DNA of 60,081 nucleotides from Clostridia bacterium (GTDB lineage Bacteria > Bacillota > Clostridia > Acetivibrionales > STF1-152): the NCBI GenBank assembly GCA_028280575.1, contig JANQLN010000053.1:1-60081 (forward strand), given 5' to 3'. Made by a program: the position numbers and the translations under genes. Of the stretch, positions 26,251 to 34,763 are shown one piece after another; position 1 is the stretch's first letter, and every line of letters begins with the position of its first letter. A model generated the notes under the pieces. That model did not search any database. It was not told the DNA's origin and was given only the letters and a program-made list of their open reading frames with translations.

Positions 26251-26727
26251 ATGAGTAAACTTGATTTAAAGCTTAAAGAACTAGGTATTGATTTGTCGGG
26301 AAAGGATAGGAAAGCAAGGAAGGGCAAGGGGATAGTTGCCGTCAGGAAATATAATGATTTGCTTTATATTTCGGGTCACGGTCCCACCGATGCCGATAAT
26401 AAGCCCGTATATACCGGTAAAGTTGGAAAGGACCTGACTGTTGAAGAGGGATATCAGGCAGCCAGATTATGCGGAATCAATATTTTGTCTTCTATTGCGG
26501 ATTATATAGGGGATCTGGACAGGGTTGATTATATTGTTAAGGTGCTGGGGCTTGTGGCCAGTGCACCTGATTTTTTCAATCAGCCTGCCGTTATGCACGG
26601 TTTTTCGGATTTGATGGTAGAAGTATTTGGAGAACGCGGGCTGCATACCCGTTCGGCAATGGGAACCAATACACTTCCCAACAATATACCTGTTGAAGTT
26701 GAGGTAATTGTTAAAATCAGAGATTGA
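26251..26727 (+). CDS. RidA/YjgF-family protein (imine/enamine hydrolase-like), first copy
   Basis: The 158-residue protein matches the RidA fold: GIVAVRKYNDLLYISGHGP, GLVASAPDFF, and C-terminal HTRSAMGTNTLP...VEVEVIVKI. Arg134 sits where RidA Arg105 binds the substrate carboxylate, so imine deaminase activity is plausible. ATG 26251 has CAGGAGG 8 nt upstream. RidA proteins hydrolyse reactive 2-enamine/imine products of PLP enzymes; a SelA-like PLP enzyme is encoded 3 kb downstream and a RidA paralogue at 35.7 kb. Confidence 0.85.
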   Translation: MSKLDLKLKELGIDLSGKDRKARKGKGIVAVRKYNDLLYISGHGPTDADNKPVYTGKVGKDLTVEEGYQAARLCGINILSSIADYIGDLDRVDYIVKVLGLVASAPDFFNQPAVMHGFSDLMVEVFGERGLHTRSAMGTNTLPNNIPVEVEVIVKIRD

Positions 26728-26772
26728 AGTTCATTTTATATGGCAGCTATCATTAAAAAAGGAAGGGAAAAA

Positions 26773-28299
26773 ATGGGTTATAATTTTCACAAATCTAATG
26801 AAACAAATGGTTCCCAGTCAATACCGGCCGTAAAAGGAGCCCCTGTAACAGGAGAAACAGCAGGGCCGTATGATATAAAAAACATCCTTTTCCTTTTTGT
26901 CGACCAGCAGCGCTGGGACTGTCTCGGCTGCTACGGGAACAGCGTAGTGCAAACTCCCAATATTGACCGGCTTGCAGCCCATGGGATAAGGTTTGAAAAT
27001 ACATTCACGCCTACCCCCTTATGCACTCCTGCGCGCACGTCCCTTCAGACGGGCCTTTGGGCACATAACAGCCGTGTCATGTTCAATACGGAGCAGGACG
27101 GCTTTGCAGGAGGGGTCAAGGACCCGGATGGATCGGTAAGGTTTTTCAGCGATTCCATGAAGGAAAAGGGCTGGAACATGGCGCATATTGGAAAATGGCA
27201 CATAGGCTCTGAAAAGAACAGCATTACGGCGCATGGCTATGACGGTTTTTATCATCCCGGTTATGGCCTTCCGTCAGATGCTGACAACGCGGGTTACGGG
27301 CATTATTCGGAATATCTTAAAAAATTCGGGCTCAATGGCTTCAGGCTCCTCTCGGAGACTTATGACCCTGCCGGCCTGAGGCTTTATGCAGGCTGCCAGG
27401 AAGGTCCTCCCCAAGCTTCGCTGCCGGCATATCTGGCAGGACAGGCCATTGACTACATTAAAGATTATGCAGGGCAAGACAAGCCGTTTTTTGTTTCCTG
27501 CAATTTTTGGGGACCCCATGAACCCTATTGTATACCGGAACCGTACTTCTCCATGTATAATCCGGAGGACATACAGGTCTGGCCCAATTTCAACTGTGAC
27601 CTTGAAGGCAAACCTTCCGCTATCCGAAGATACGGCTACTACTGGAAAACAGCCTGGATGCGTGAAAAGGACCTGGCGGGGCTGATAGCTCATTATTACG
27701 GTTATATCAAGCTTATCGACCATGAAATAGGCCGGATACTACACGCCCTTGAACAGTCAGGTGAACTTGACAGGACACTGATTGTCTACAGTGCGGACCA
27801 CGGGAGCACTGTGGGCTCATACCGCATGTGGGCCAAAGGTTTTGGGATGTATGATGCTCTGACCAGGATTCCCATGATTATTTCACATCCGTCTATTACG
27901 CCGTCCGTTTCCAAGGAGTTTACCACCCTTTTAGACCTTGCTCCCACATTCCTTGAAATTGCTGGAGCTCAAGTACCCCAGCACCTTGACGGTATTTCCC
28001 TGATGCCGGTTATAAATGGCTCAGGCAAGAATATCAGGGACAGCTACATAGTAACAGAGGCTTTTGGTCACGTTGTCCCCCTCTGGCAGCGTATGCTGAG
28101 GACGGAATCAACTAAATATATCTATACATTCACCTCGGAGGATGAGTTTTATGACCTGGATGCCGATCCCTATGAAATGGAAAACATTGCGGCATCCGTA
28201 GATAAGAAAATTCTTAAAAGCTACCGTGAGATGCTTATTGAGGAAATGAAAAAGAACGGTGACCCTCTGCTCTACTGGGCACAAAGTACAATACTGTAA
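26773..28299 (+). CDS. Cytoplasmic type I sulfatase (CxPxR), GC-rich for the region
   Basis: The 508-residue alkaline-phosphatase-fold sulfatase has metal-site FVDQQRWD (Asp44, Gln45), the formylglycine motif CTPARTSLQTG with Cys84, GKWHIG and YSADHG. The Cys must be converted to formylglycine, probably by an anaerobic radical-SAM maturase not encoded here. There is no signal peptide, so it acts inside the cell on imported substrate. ATG 26773 has AAGGAAGGG upstream. Base composition is visibly richer in G+C than its neighbours, suggesting separate ancestry. It ends the P1 operon. Confidence 0.9.
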   Translation: MGYNFHKSNETNGSQSIPAVKGAPVTGETAGPYDIKNILFLFVDQQRWDCLGCYGNSVVQTPNIDRLAAHGIRFENTFTPTPLCTPARTSLQTGLWAHNSRVMFNTEQDGFAGGVKDPDGSVRFFSDSMKEKGWNMAHIGKWHIGSEKNSITAHGYDGFYHPGYGLPSDADNAGYGHYSEYLKKFGLNGFRLLSETYDPAGLRLYAGCQEGPPQASLPAYLAGQAIDYIKDYAGQDKPFFVSCNFWGPHEPYCIPEPYFSMYNPEDIQVWPNFNCDLEGKPSAIRRYGYYWKTAWMREKDLAGLIAHYYGYIKLIDHEIGRILHALEQSGELDRTLIVYSADHGSTVGSYRMWAKGFGMYDALTRIPMIISHPSITPSVSKEFTTLLDLAPTFLEIAGAQVPQHLDGISLMPVINGSGKNIRDSYIVTEAFGHVVPLWQRMLRTESTKYIYTFTSEDEFYDLDADPYEMENIAASVDKKILKSYREMLIEEMKKNGDPLLYWAQSTIL

Positions 28300-28314
28300 A
28301 GCATGCTACAAACC

Positions 28315-28345
28315 ATTAGTAAAGTTTAGTAAAAATTTTAGTAAA
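28315..28345 (+). promoter_or_regulatory. Three phased TTAGTAAA boxes upstream of promoter P2
   Basis: The copies start at 28315 (ATTAGTAAA), 28325 (TTTAGTAAA) and 28337 (TTTAGTAAA), that is 10 and 12 bp apart, and end 6 nt before the -35 hexamer. They mirror the boxes upstream of P1. Confidence 0.55.
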
Positions 28346-28351
28346 AAAGTG

Positions 28352-28380
28352 TTGACTTTTGCTTAAAAATATACTATTAT
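28352..28380 (+). promoter_or_regulatory. Promoter P2 of the second amino-sugar-type operon
   Basis: TTGACT (28352-28357), a 17-nt spacer ending AATATAC, and TATTAT (28375-28380). P1 has the same -35, spacer length and near-identical sequence through TTTAAT. A small inverted repeat ATGCA-N5-TGCAT follows at 28403-28417. Confidence 0.65.
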
Positions 28381-28485
28381 TTAATTAACACTTTAGCTTC
28401 ACATGCATAAAGTGCATCGGCTCAATAGAAAAGTTAATATTGATATTAAAATTTTTTTGTAAACTTTTATATCGGAGGTATCTTA

Positions 28486-29505
28486 ATGTTTAAACTGGCA
28501 TTTATAGGAACCGGTGGAATGGCTCGAATTCATGCAAGCTGCTTAATGCAAAACAAGAAAACAGAAATTGTTAAATGCTATGATCTGAATTTTTCAAGTG
28601 CCTGCGAGTTTGCAGCAATGTTCGGAGGAGAAGCTTGTTCTGATGAGCAGGGTATTTTTTTGTGTGATGGGGTTGACGCCGTTTATATATGCACAATGCA
28701 TGACTCACATGAAAAATATATAACAGATGCCCTAAGGAATAATAAAAATGTATTTGTTGAAAAGCCTCTGGCATTGAGCTTTAAATCGGCTGAAAGAATT
28801 ATAGGAGTGTATGAAGGGGCGGGCAGGATATTAAAAGCAGGTTTCAACATGAGGGTAACGCCTTCCGTGACTCGGTTTAAGCAATTACTGCAGGAAAACA
28901 GTGTTAATGCTGATGCATTCGAGGCTAAAATTACACCCCCTCCGTTTATGAGCAAATGGCAGGGAGACAGGCATTTGGGCGGAGGTGTATTGGCCTGCCT
29001 GGGCTCTCATATATTTGACTTTATAAGCTATATAATGGGAACGCGGATAAAAGAGGTCAACTGTTCGCTTAGAAGGGTGCGCCAGCCTGAAGCGTTAATG
29101 GAAAATAGTGCTGTTTTAATGCTGAGAATGGAAAATGGCGTTGAGGGTTCGGTTATTCTTAATGATATGGGGATTTGGGGTTACCATGTCAGCCCGTCGT
29201 CCAAACTCCAAAGTATGGTGGTGTATTCGGAACAAGGCACATATTCTGTTGAAGCTTATGGTGATATTAACTATTCTAGGGGGTCTGATTTTATAATTGA
29301 AAGGATAGGCCCTTCATCACAGTATGAGTCATGGGGATACCAGAATGAAAATAATTTGTTCATAGATGAATTGTCCGGTAAAAAAACAGAATTGTGCAAT
29401 GTTTATAATGCGGCAGAAGCTGCTCTTGTTGTGGATGCATCAAAAGATTCCGCCATGACAGGCAGATGGGCAGCTGTTGATTACAGTAGAGTAAAAGGAT
29501 GGTAA
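28486..29505 (+). CDS. Gfo/Idh/MocA-family oxidoreductase
   Basis: The 339-residue protein has AFIGTGGMARIH at the N-terminus and FVEKPLAL with Glu-Lys-Pro intact. GGGVLACLGSHIFDF keeps the His but has Cys where Asp is usual. ATCGGAGG precedes the ATG. It is the first gene of the P2 operon, and its stop overlaps the region of the PLP-enzyme start. It is a likely sugar, amino-sugar or sugar-acid dehydrogenase feeding the downstream PLP enzyme. Confidence 0.87.
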   Translation: MFKLAFIGTGGMARIHASCLMQNKKTEIVKCYDLNFSSACEFAAMFGGEACSDEQGIFLCDGVDAVYICTMHDSHEKYITDALRNNKNVFVEKPLALSFKSAERIIGVYEGAGRILKAGFNMRVTPSVTRFKQLLQENSVNADAFEAKITPPPFMSKWQGDRHLGGGVLACLGSHIFDFISYIMGTRIKEVNCSLRRVRQPEALMENSAVLMLRMENGVEGSVILNDMGIWGYHVSPSSKLQSMVVYSEQGTYSVEAYGDINYSRGSDFIIERIGPSSQYESWGYQNENNLFIDELSGKKTELCNVYNAAEAALVVDASKDSAMTGRWAAVDYSRVKGW

Positions 29506-29507
29506 AT

Positions 29508-30722
29508 ATGACTATTCAAGAGAAGACAGGCTTTAGAAGGCTTATAAACGCCAGGGGACCTGCTACTGTTTTAGGGGCATCAAAAGTAAAGGATCCAATA
29601 AGGCAGGATATTTACGATATACTGGGTGAATCCGTAGAAACGTGGGAATTGCAAAGAAGGGCAAATGAAGCCATAGTCAAACTTACAGGTGCCGAAGCCG
29701 GATGTGTTGTGGGATGTACCTCGGCGGGGATGGTCATTGCTGCGGCAGCCAGCATAACCGGTTCCGATATTGCGAAAATCAAAGCTTTGCCTGATGTTAC
29801 ATGGGATAAGAAAAAAATTGTTATACAAAAGGGGCAGGTAACAGGTGCCGGAGATTGCCCCGTATACCAGGTAATTAAAATGACGGGAGCCAAGTATGTT
29901 GAAATTGGAGAAGCCCTGGATTGTGCCACCTATCATTTGAGGTATGCACTGGATGAGAATACCGCATCTGCCTTTTACATTATGGGTGAAGTATTTGCGC
30001 CTAACCTTCTTCCCCTTGATGTCTTCATATCTATCTGCAAAGAGAAAAATGTTCCTGTAATAGTTGATGCTGCTTATATGACAGATTTTAGGATGCTGGC
30101 AGAAAAGGGAGTGGAACTGGCTATTTACAGTGGACAAAAGTGGCTGGGCGGCTGCACTTCAGGAATAATAGCAGGAAAAAAGGAGCTGGTTCATGCATGC
30201 TACCTTCAGGAGCTGGGCATAGGAAGGCCGATGAAGGTTGGAAAAGAGGGCATGATAAGCATAATATCCTCAATAAATAATTGGCTGACCGAAGATAAAG
30301 ATGAAATACGCTCATACCAGAAAAGACTTGCAGATAATCTGAGCGGCATGCTGTCAGGGGTGGAGGGAGTTTGCTGTAAAATTGAAAATTCATTGTATTC
30401 ACCTTCCGTAAGGCTTGAAATGACAATTGACGATTCTGCAGTAAAAATGCCGGCATGGCTTATAAGTGACGAATTGGGCAGGATGGACCCTGTTATAAGG
30501 ATTGATGATTATTATGCAAACCAGGGTAAACTGATATTTGATTTTGCCTATGTATCGGAAGATGATGTAAAAATTATGGGAGATTCAATAATTAAACTCC
30601 TGGAAAACTCGGAAGAATATATTAAAAAAGCATTAAATAAGGGAAAAATAGCTTTTAAGACAAGACAGGATATGGTATTTGATATGTTCAACAAATGGAT
30701 GGACGAAGATCCGAGGGAATAA
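29508..30722 (+). CDS. SelA-like PLP-dependent enzyme (DgaE-type ammonia-lyase candidate)
   Basis: The 404-residue fold-type I PLP enzyme belongs to the selenocysteine-synthase-like group, which includes D-glucosaminate-6-phosphate ammonia-lyase (DgaE). Visible features are NARGPATVLGASKV, GAEAGCVVGCTSAGM, VPVIVDAAYM with Asp187 for the PLP ring, and YSGQKWLGG with Lys211 as the Schiff-base lysine. ATG 29508 (AAAGGATGG upstream) is preferred to the overlapping ATG 29499. A selenocysteine role is unlikely in this sugar-catabolic operon. Alpha,beta-elimination of an amino sugar acid, followed by RidA, is my inference. Confidence 0.8.
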   Translation: MTIQEKTGFRRLINARGPATVLGASKVKDPIRQDIYDILGESVETWELQRRANEAIVKLTGAEAGCVVGCTSAGMVIAAAASITGSDIAKIKALPDVTWDKKKIVIQKGQVTGAGDCPVYQVIKMTGAKYVEIGEALDCATYHLRYALDENTASAFYIMGEVFAPNLLPLDVFISICKEKNVPVIVDAAYMTDFRMLAEKGVELAIYSGQKWLGGCTSGIIAGKKELVHACYLQELGIGRPMKVGKEGMISIISSINNWLTEDKDEIRSYQKRLADNLSGMLSGVEGVCCKIENSLYSPSVRLEMTIDDSAVKMPAWLISDELGRMDPVIRIDDYYANQGKLIFDFAYVSEDDVKIMGDSIIKLLENSEEYIKKALNKGKIAFKTRQDMVFDMFNKWMDEDPRE

Positions 30723-30812
30723 TAACCAATTATTTCAAATAGCTGTTTGGCTCTTTAAGTTTTAATTAATTTGAAGATGTTGAATATAAAAAAAGAATGG
30801 GGAGGAATTGAA

Positions 30813-32126
30813 ATGAGTAAGTGTATCAAGATTTTTAGCGCAGTATTGTTGTTAAGTATTTTGATTTCCGGTTTTAGCGGCTGCACAGGCAAAGAAGGCT
30901 CCAACGGCTCGCCGGCGGAAACCGAAGGAAATGAGGAAAAAGCAAAGGAAGCTGCTGAAGTTACATTCCAGTATATTGGCGGAACGGTGCCCGATGTGGA
31001 TGGAATTATTAACGGGGCCATAGACAAATTCCAGCAAGAGAACGAGGGAACAACCATTAAGCCGATATATGTCAACTGGTCAAACGGACATTCACAGTTT
31101 ATGAACTCTGTTATGGCAGGAATGGCCCCTGATATAGGCATGCTTGCCGGAACATGGGCGGTTGAATTCGTAGAGAGGGGGGCACTGGCCGATATAGAGA
31201 AATATGTATCCAAAGAAGTAATAGACACATTTATCCCCTCCGGTTTTTCTGCAATGACGGGAACCGACGGCAAAAAATATGGTTTGCCATGGGACGGAAG
31301 CACATGGGGGCTCTTCTACAGAACAGACCTTTTTGAAAAGGCGGGACTGGCAAATCCTCCAAAAACATGGGATGAATTAGTTGAATTTGGCAAAAAACTG
31401 ACCAATGATAAAACTAACGGACTGGTATTTCCTGCGCTTGGCCATGAACCGGATGATTACTTTCTTCCCTTCTTATGGCAGGCAGGAGCGAATGTTGCCG
31501 AATTTAAAGACGGTAAGTGGGTAGGAGCATTTGATAAACCTGAAGCGAAAGCAGCCGTGCAGTTTTACTATGACCTTGTGAACAAACACGGTATTACCCC
31601 GAAGGCTATTACCGGAATGGACTGGGAAGCTTGCAAGAACAGTTTTGTAGCCGGTGATGCAGCTATGATGTATAGTGGAATGTGGGTTATTGCTGCAATT
31701 CAAAGAAGTAATCCGGAACTGGATGGTAAATGGGCTACCGCTATGATGCCTGCAGGACCAGGTGGTATAGCAGCTATGAGTTATCCGAATACAATGCATA
31801 TTACAAAACAGAGTAAGAATAAGGAAATGGCAGGAAAATTCCTTGACTATTTTTATTCAAACGGTTACTATGACAGCTTTTGTATTAAAAGCGGAGGTTT
31901 TGCTTTCACAAATGATTTTTTAAAGACCGATTATGCACAGGATAAATTGCTAAAGCCCTTTATAGAGCTTGCCCGGTATGGCAGGGGCAGACCCAGTGCA
32001 CCAAAGTATGAGCAGTTCAGGCAGCTTGTTTTTAACCCCTCTATACAGAGCCTGATATCCGATAAGATAACTCCAGGCGAGTTCTGCAAGCAAATGAACC
32101 AGTCATTTAACGACATTCATAAGTAA
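30813..32126 (+). CDS. ABC transporter sugar-binding lipoprotein (family 1 SBP)
   Basis: The 437-residue solute-binding protein has a lipoprotein signal ending SGFSG-Cys24, a Glu/Ser/Ala-rich linker, then the MalE/UgpB-type fold (GLPWDGSTWGLFYRTDLFEK is a typical segment). It should be tethered outside the membrane and deliver a sugar to the MalF/MalG-type permeases encoded 1.7 kb downstream. ATG 30813 has GGGGAGG upstream. A 15-bp-stem hairpin follows immediately, probably keeping this message more abundant than the downstream genes. Confidence 0.92.
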   Translation: MSKCIKIFSAVLLLSILISGFSGCTGKEGSNGSPAETEGNEEKAKEAAEVTFQYIGGTVPDVDGIINGAIDKFQQENEGTTIKPIYVNWSNGHSQFMNSVMAGMAPDIGMLAGTWAVEFVERGALADIEKYVSKEVIDTFIPSGFSAMTGTDGKKYGLPWDGSTWGLFYRTDLFEKAGLANPPKTWDELVEFGKKLTNDKTNGLVFPALGHEPDDYFLPFLWQAGANVAEFKDGKWVGAFDKPEAKAAVQFYYDLVNKHGITPKAITGMDWEACKNSFVAGDAAMMYSGMWVIAAIQRSNPELDGKWATAMMPAGPGGIAAMSYPNTMHITKQSKNKEMAGKFLDYFYSNGYYDSFCIKSGGFAFTNDFLKTDYAQDKLLKPFIELARYGRGRPSAPKYEQFRQLVFNPSIQSLISDKITPGEFCKQMNQSFNDIHK

Positions 32127-32137
32127 ATTACCAGTAA

Positions 32138-32170
32138 ATACATGCATGGGTTATAAACCCATGCATGTAT
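32138..32170 (+). repeat. Intercistronic hairpin after the SBP gene
   Basis: A perfect 15-bp stem (arms 32138-32152 and 32156-32170, loop ATA, core CATGCATGGG) sits 12 nt after the SBP stop. There is no T-run, so mRNA 3'-end protection or partial attenuation is likelier than full termination. Confidence 0.75.
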
Positions 32171-32195
32171 ACTAAAAATTATTTGAGGATATGTT

Positions 32196-33770
32196 ATGGA
32201 AGATTTGGTATTTAAAAACGCAAAAATAATTGACGGTACAGGCGCAGACGCATTTAAAGGTGATGTTTATGTCAAAAGCGATGTGATATCAAAGGTGGTC
32301 TGCGAAAGTGAAAGCGGAGAATGTGCAGATGCCAGGCTTGTTATTGATGCCGGGGGGCTTTGTCTTTGCCCCGGATTTGTTGATACACATACACATTCTG
32401 ATATGATACTGCTTTACGACAGGCAGCATGTTTCTTCCTTGAGCCAGGGAGTTACTACCGAAATACTTGGACAGGACGGGCTTTCCTATGCTCCCCTGTC
32501 AAAAGAAAACCTGGTGCAGTATGTTAAATATTTAAGAGGTGTTAACGGAAAATTTGATACACCATTTAGCTATGGATCGGTAAGCGAATTCAGGGAAAAC
32601 TATAATAATAAGGTTTCCGTTAACACCGCATATTTATTTCCTCACTGTTCCCTAAGGCTTGAGACCTTAGGCTTCAAGGATGAAAAACTATCCGGTCCGG
32701 GCCTGGAAAAAGCAAAGGCAATGCTGAGAAAGGGACTCGGTGAGGGCGCATGCGGATTATCGACGGGATTAAGCTATTTTCCGGCAGCATATAGTGATAC
32801 CAGGGAATTGATAGAGCTGTGCAAGGTTGTAAGAGAATTTGACAGTGTATTTGTTATCCACCTGAGAAGCGTATTTAAAGGGAAGACCTTTGACAGTGTG
32901 GAAGAAGCAATAGAAATAGCAGCGAAAGCCGGATGCAAATTGCACTTTTCCCATTACAAAACAAATAGGAAAACAATGGGTCAGGTTAATATAATTATGG
33001 AAAAAATAATAAGGGCTATAAATGATGGAGTAGATATTACTCTTGAATTATATCCCTATGTATATGGGTCTTCTTATGCGGCAATGTTTCTTCCCTATTG
33101 GGTGTGTGACGGCGGGTTTGAAGCTATCATCCAGAGGCTTTCAGATAAGGAAATACGCAGCAGGATAGCCAGAGAGATAGACAGAAAGCCTGCTATTGAC
33201 GATGCAATTATTACTAACCTGGTAAATAATGTTGAATATATAGGACATAGTTTTAAAGATATTGCAAAATTGAGAAATCAAACCATGGGAGAATTAATAT
33301 GTGATTTGCTTTATGAAGAAGAACTGGCCTTTGGTTTTTATGAGTTTCCCGGTAAGGATATTGAGGAATTGGACACAGCTTTTTCAAAGGATATTTTTCA
33401 GATGCTGTCTTGGGATAACTATATGGTGGGTTCGGACGCAATTTTTGTAGGTGAAAACCCGCATCCAAGGGCTTTCGGAACATTTACCAAGCTTTTGAGG
33501 CTTAGCAGGGAGCATGGGTTCAGGCTTGAAACCCTTATAAACCGTATGACACAAGTACCCTGCAGCAGGTTTAAGCTGGACAGGCGCGGGCTGATAAAAG
33601 AGGGTTATTATGCGGATATTGCAGTGTTCGATTATGAGAGTGTAACGGACAGGTCTACAACCGGGTTTTCAAGGAATTTATCGGAGGGCATCAAGCATGT
33701 AGCGGTTAATGGGAAGCTGGCTTTCTTTAACAGGCAGGCTACAGGTATATTTGCAGGCAGGGCGGTATAG
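32196..33770 (+). CDS. N-acyl-D-amino-acid deacylase-like amidohydrolase
   Basis: The 524-residue metal-dependent hydrolase has a small beta domain, the zinc motif VDTHTHSD (His65, His67), later ligand regions PHCSLR, VIHLRS and HFSHYK, and a C-terminal return of the beta domain (LDRRGLIKEGYYADIAVFD). In D-aminoacylases a GNCG segment supplies a Cys ligand; here it reads GQDG (Asp94). It is cytoplasmic. In this operon it would remove an N-acyl, perhaps acetyl, group from an amino sugar acid before the PLP enzyme acts. That role is inference. Confidence 0.82.
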   Translation: MEDLVFKNAKIIDGTGADAFKGDVYVKSDVISKVVCESESGECADARLVIDAGGLCLCPGFVDTHTHSDMILLYDRQHVSSLSQGVTTEILGQDGLSYAPLSKENLVQYVKYLRGVNGKFDTPFSYGSVSEFRENYNNKVSVNTAYLFPHCSLRLETLGFKDEKLSGPGLEKAKAMLRKGLGEGACGLSTGLSYFPAAYSDTRELIELCKVVREFDSVFVIHLRSVFKGKTFDSVEEAIEIAAKAGCKLHFSHYKTNRKTMGQVNIIMEKIIRAINDGVDITLELYPYVYGSSYAAMFLPYWVCDGGFEAIIQRLSDKEIRSRIAREIDRKPAIDDAIITNLVNNVEYIGHSFKDIAKLRNQTMGELICDLLYEEELAFGFYEFPGKDIEELDTAFSKDIFQMLSWDNYMVGSDAIFVGENPHPRAFGTFTKLLRLSREHGFRLETLINRMTQVPCSRFKLDRRGLIKEGYYADIAVFDYESVTDRSTTGFSRNLSEGIKHVAVNGKLAFFNRQATGIFAGRAV

Positions 33771-33785
33771 CATTTATATAACGGT

Positions 33786-33825
33786 TTTATGCAAAAAAAT
33801 GATTTTTAAAGTCATATTGCATAAA
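33786..33825 (+). repeat. AT-rich intercistronic hairpin
   Basis: TTTATGCAA (33786-33794) pairs with TTGCATAAA (33817-33825). It lies between the deacylase and permease genes, without a T-run. Its right arm contains TAAAGTCATATTGCA, which recurs in the hairpin at 57.68 kb. Confidence 0.45.
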
Positions 33826-33865
33826 TTAAAGACATTTTATATAAGTTTTGAGGAGTTGTAAACAA

Positions 33866-34762
33866 ATGAAATCTAAAAGCAAGGCATATAGCTTTGGCAG
33901 AAGTAAGTTTGCATATATTTTGATAGCTCCCGGAGTACTTTTAGTGGCGGTAATATTTATTTATCCCCTGGCAAAGGGAGTGATTTCAAGTTTTTTCTAC
34001 CAGCAGCCTGCCAGTATGGAATTTGCAGGCTTTGCAGGTCTGGATTTTTATAAACAGCTAATGAATGACAGGATATTCCATTTGGCTTTCAAAAATTCTA
34101 TCTATTGGACAGTTATCATAGTAACATTCCAATACTTGATTGGACTTGGGACAGCTCTATTGTTAAATAAGGATTTTGCCGGAAGAGGTATATACAGGAG
34201 CTTGCTTTTGATACCCTGGGTAGTACCGAATATAGCAGCAGCTATGACCTGGAAGTGGATATATGCAGGCCAGTACGGAATACTCAATTATATATTGAAA
34301 TCGGTGCACATAATAGAAAAGGATATTGATTGGCTGGGCAGTGAAGCTACCGCACTTCCTGCCTTGATGGTAACATCTATATGGAAAGGCATCCCATTTA
34401 CTACCCTGGTTTTATTGGCTGCGTTACAGGTTATTGACAGAACTTTGTACGAGGCAGCTAGAACCGACGGGGCACGGGCTTTCCAGATGTTTAAATATGT
34501 TACTCTGCCCGGAATCAAGGCTATCAGCATAACTACGATACTCCTGGTTACTATTTGGACGTTTAACCAGTTTGACCTGATATTTGTTATGACCAAAGGA
34601 GGTCCGCAGAATTCCACACAGGTCATTCCCGTCTACACGTATATTACCGCATTCAATTTTTTCAAATTCAATTATGCGGCTGCCATTGGAACCGTGGGGC
34701 TGGTTATAATCAGTATGGTATCTATAGCTTATATAAGACGCAATAACAGAGGTGGTGTATAA
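33866..34762 (+). CDS. ABC sugar permease, MalF-type
   Basis: The 298-residue protein has six predicted membrane segments and the permease EAA loop LYEAARTDGARAFQMFKYVTLPGI (quoted in part), which docks the ATPase. ATG 33866 has GAGGAG upstream. It pairs with the MalG-type gene that starts 2 nt after its stop and with the binding protein at 30.8 kb. No ATPase gene is nearby, so a shared MsmX/UgpC-type ATPase is expected elsewhere. Confidence 0.92.
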   Translation: MKSKSKAYSFGRSKFAYILIAPGVLLVAVIFIYPLAKGVISSFFYQQPASMEFAGFAGLDFYKQLMNDRIFHLAFKNSIYWTVIIVTFQYLIGLGTALLLNKDFAGRGIYRSLLLIPWVVPNIAAAMTWKWIYAGQYGILNYILKSVHIIEKDIDWLGSEATALPALMVTSIWKGIPFTTLVLLAALQVIDRTLYEAARTDGARAFQMFKYVTLPGIKAISITTILLVTIWTFNQFDLIFVMTKGGPQNSTQVIPVYTYITAFNFFKFNYAAAIGTVGLVIISMVSIAYIRRNNRGGV

Positions 34763-34763
34763 T

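Noticed and set aside
29580..30137. 185-residue minus-strand frame inside the SelA-like gene
   Set aside because: It is the antisense shadow of a gene with clear PLP-enzyme motifs.
29508..30722. True selenocysteine synthase (selA)
   Set aside because: There is no selB, selD or tRNA-Sec nearby, and the neighbours are sugar dehydrogenases, a deacylase and RidA proteins; a SelA-like ammonia-lyase fits better.
30755..31303. 182-residue minus-strand frame opposite the SBP gene
   Set aside because: It is Ser/Pro-rich, typical of antisense translation of a lipoprotein linker, and has no start signal.
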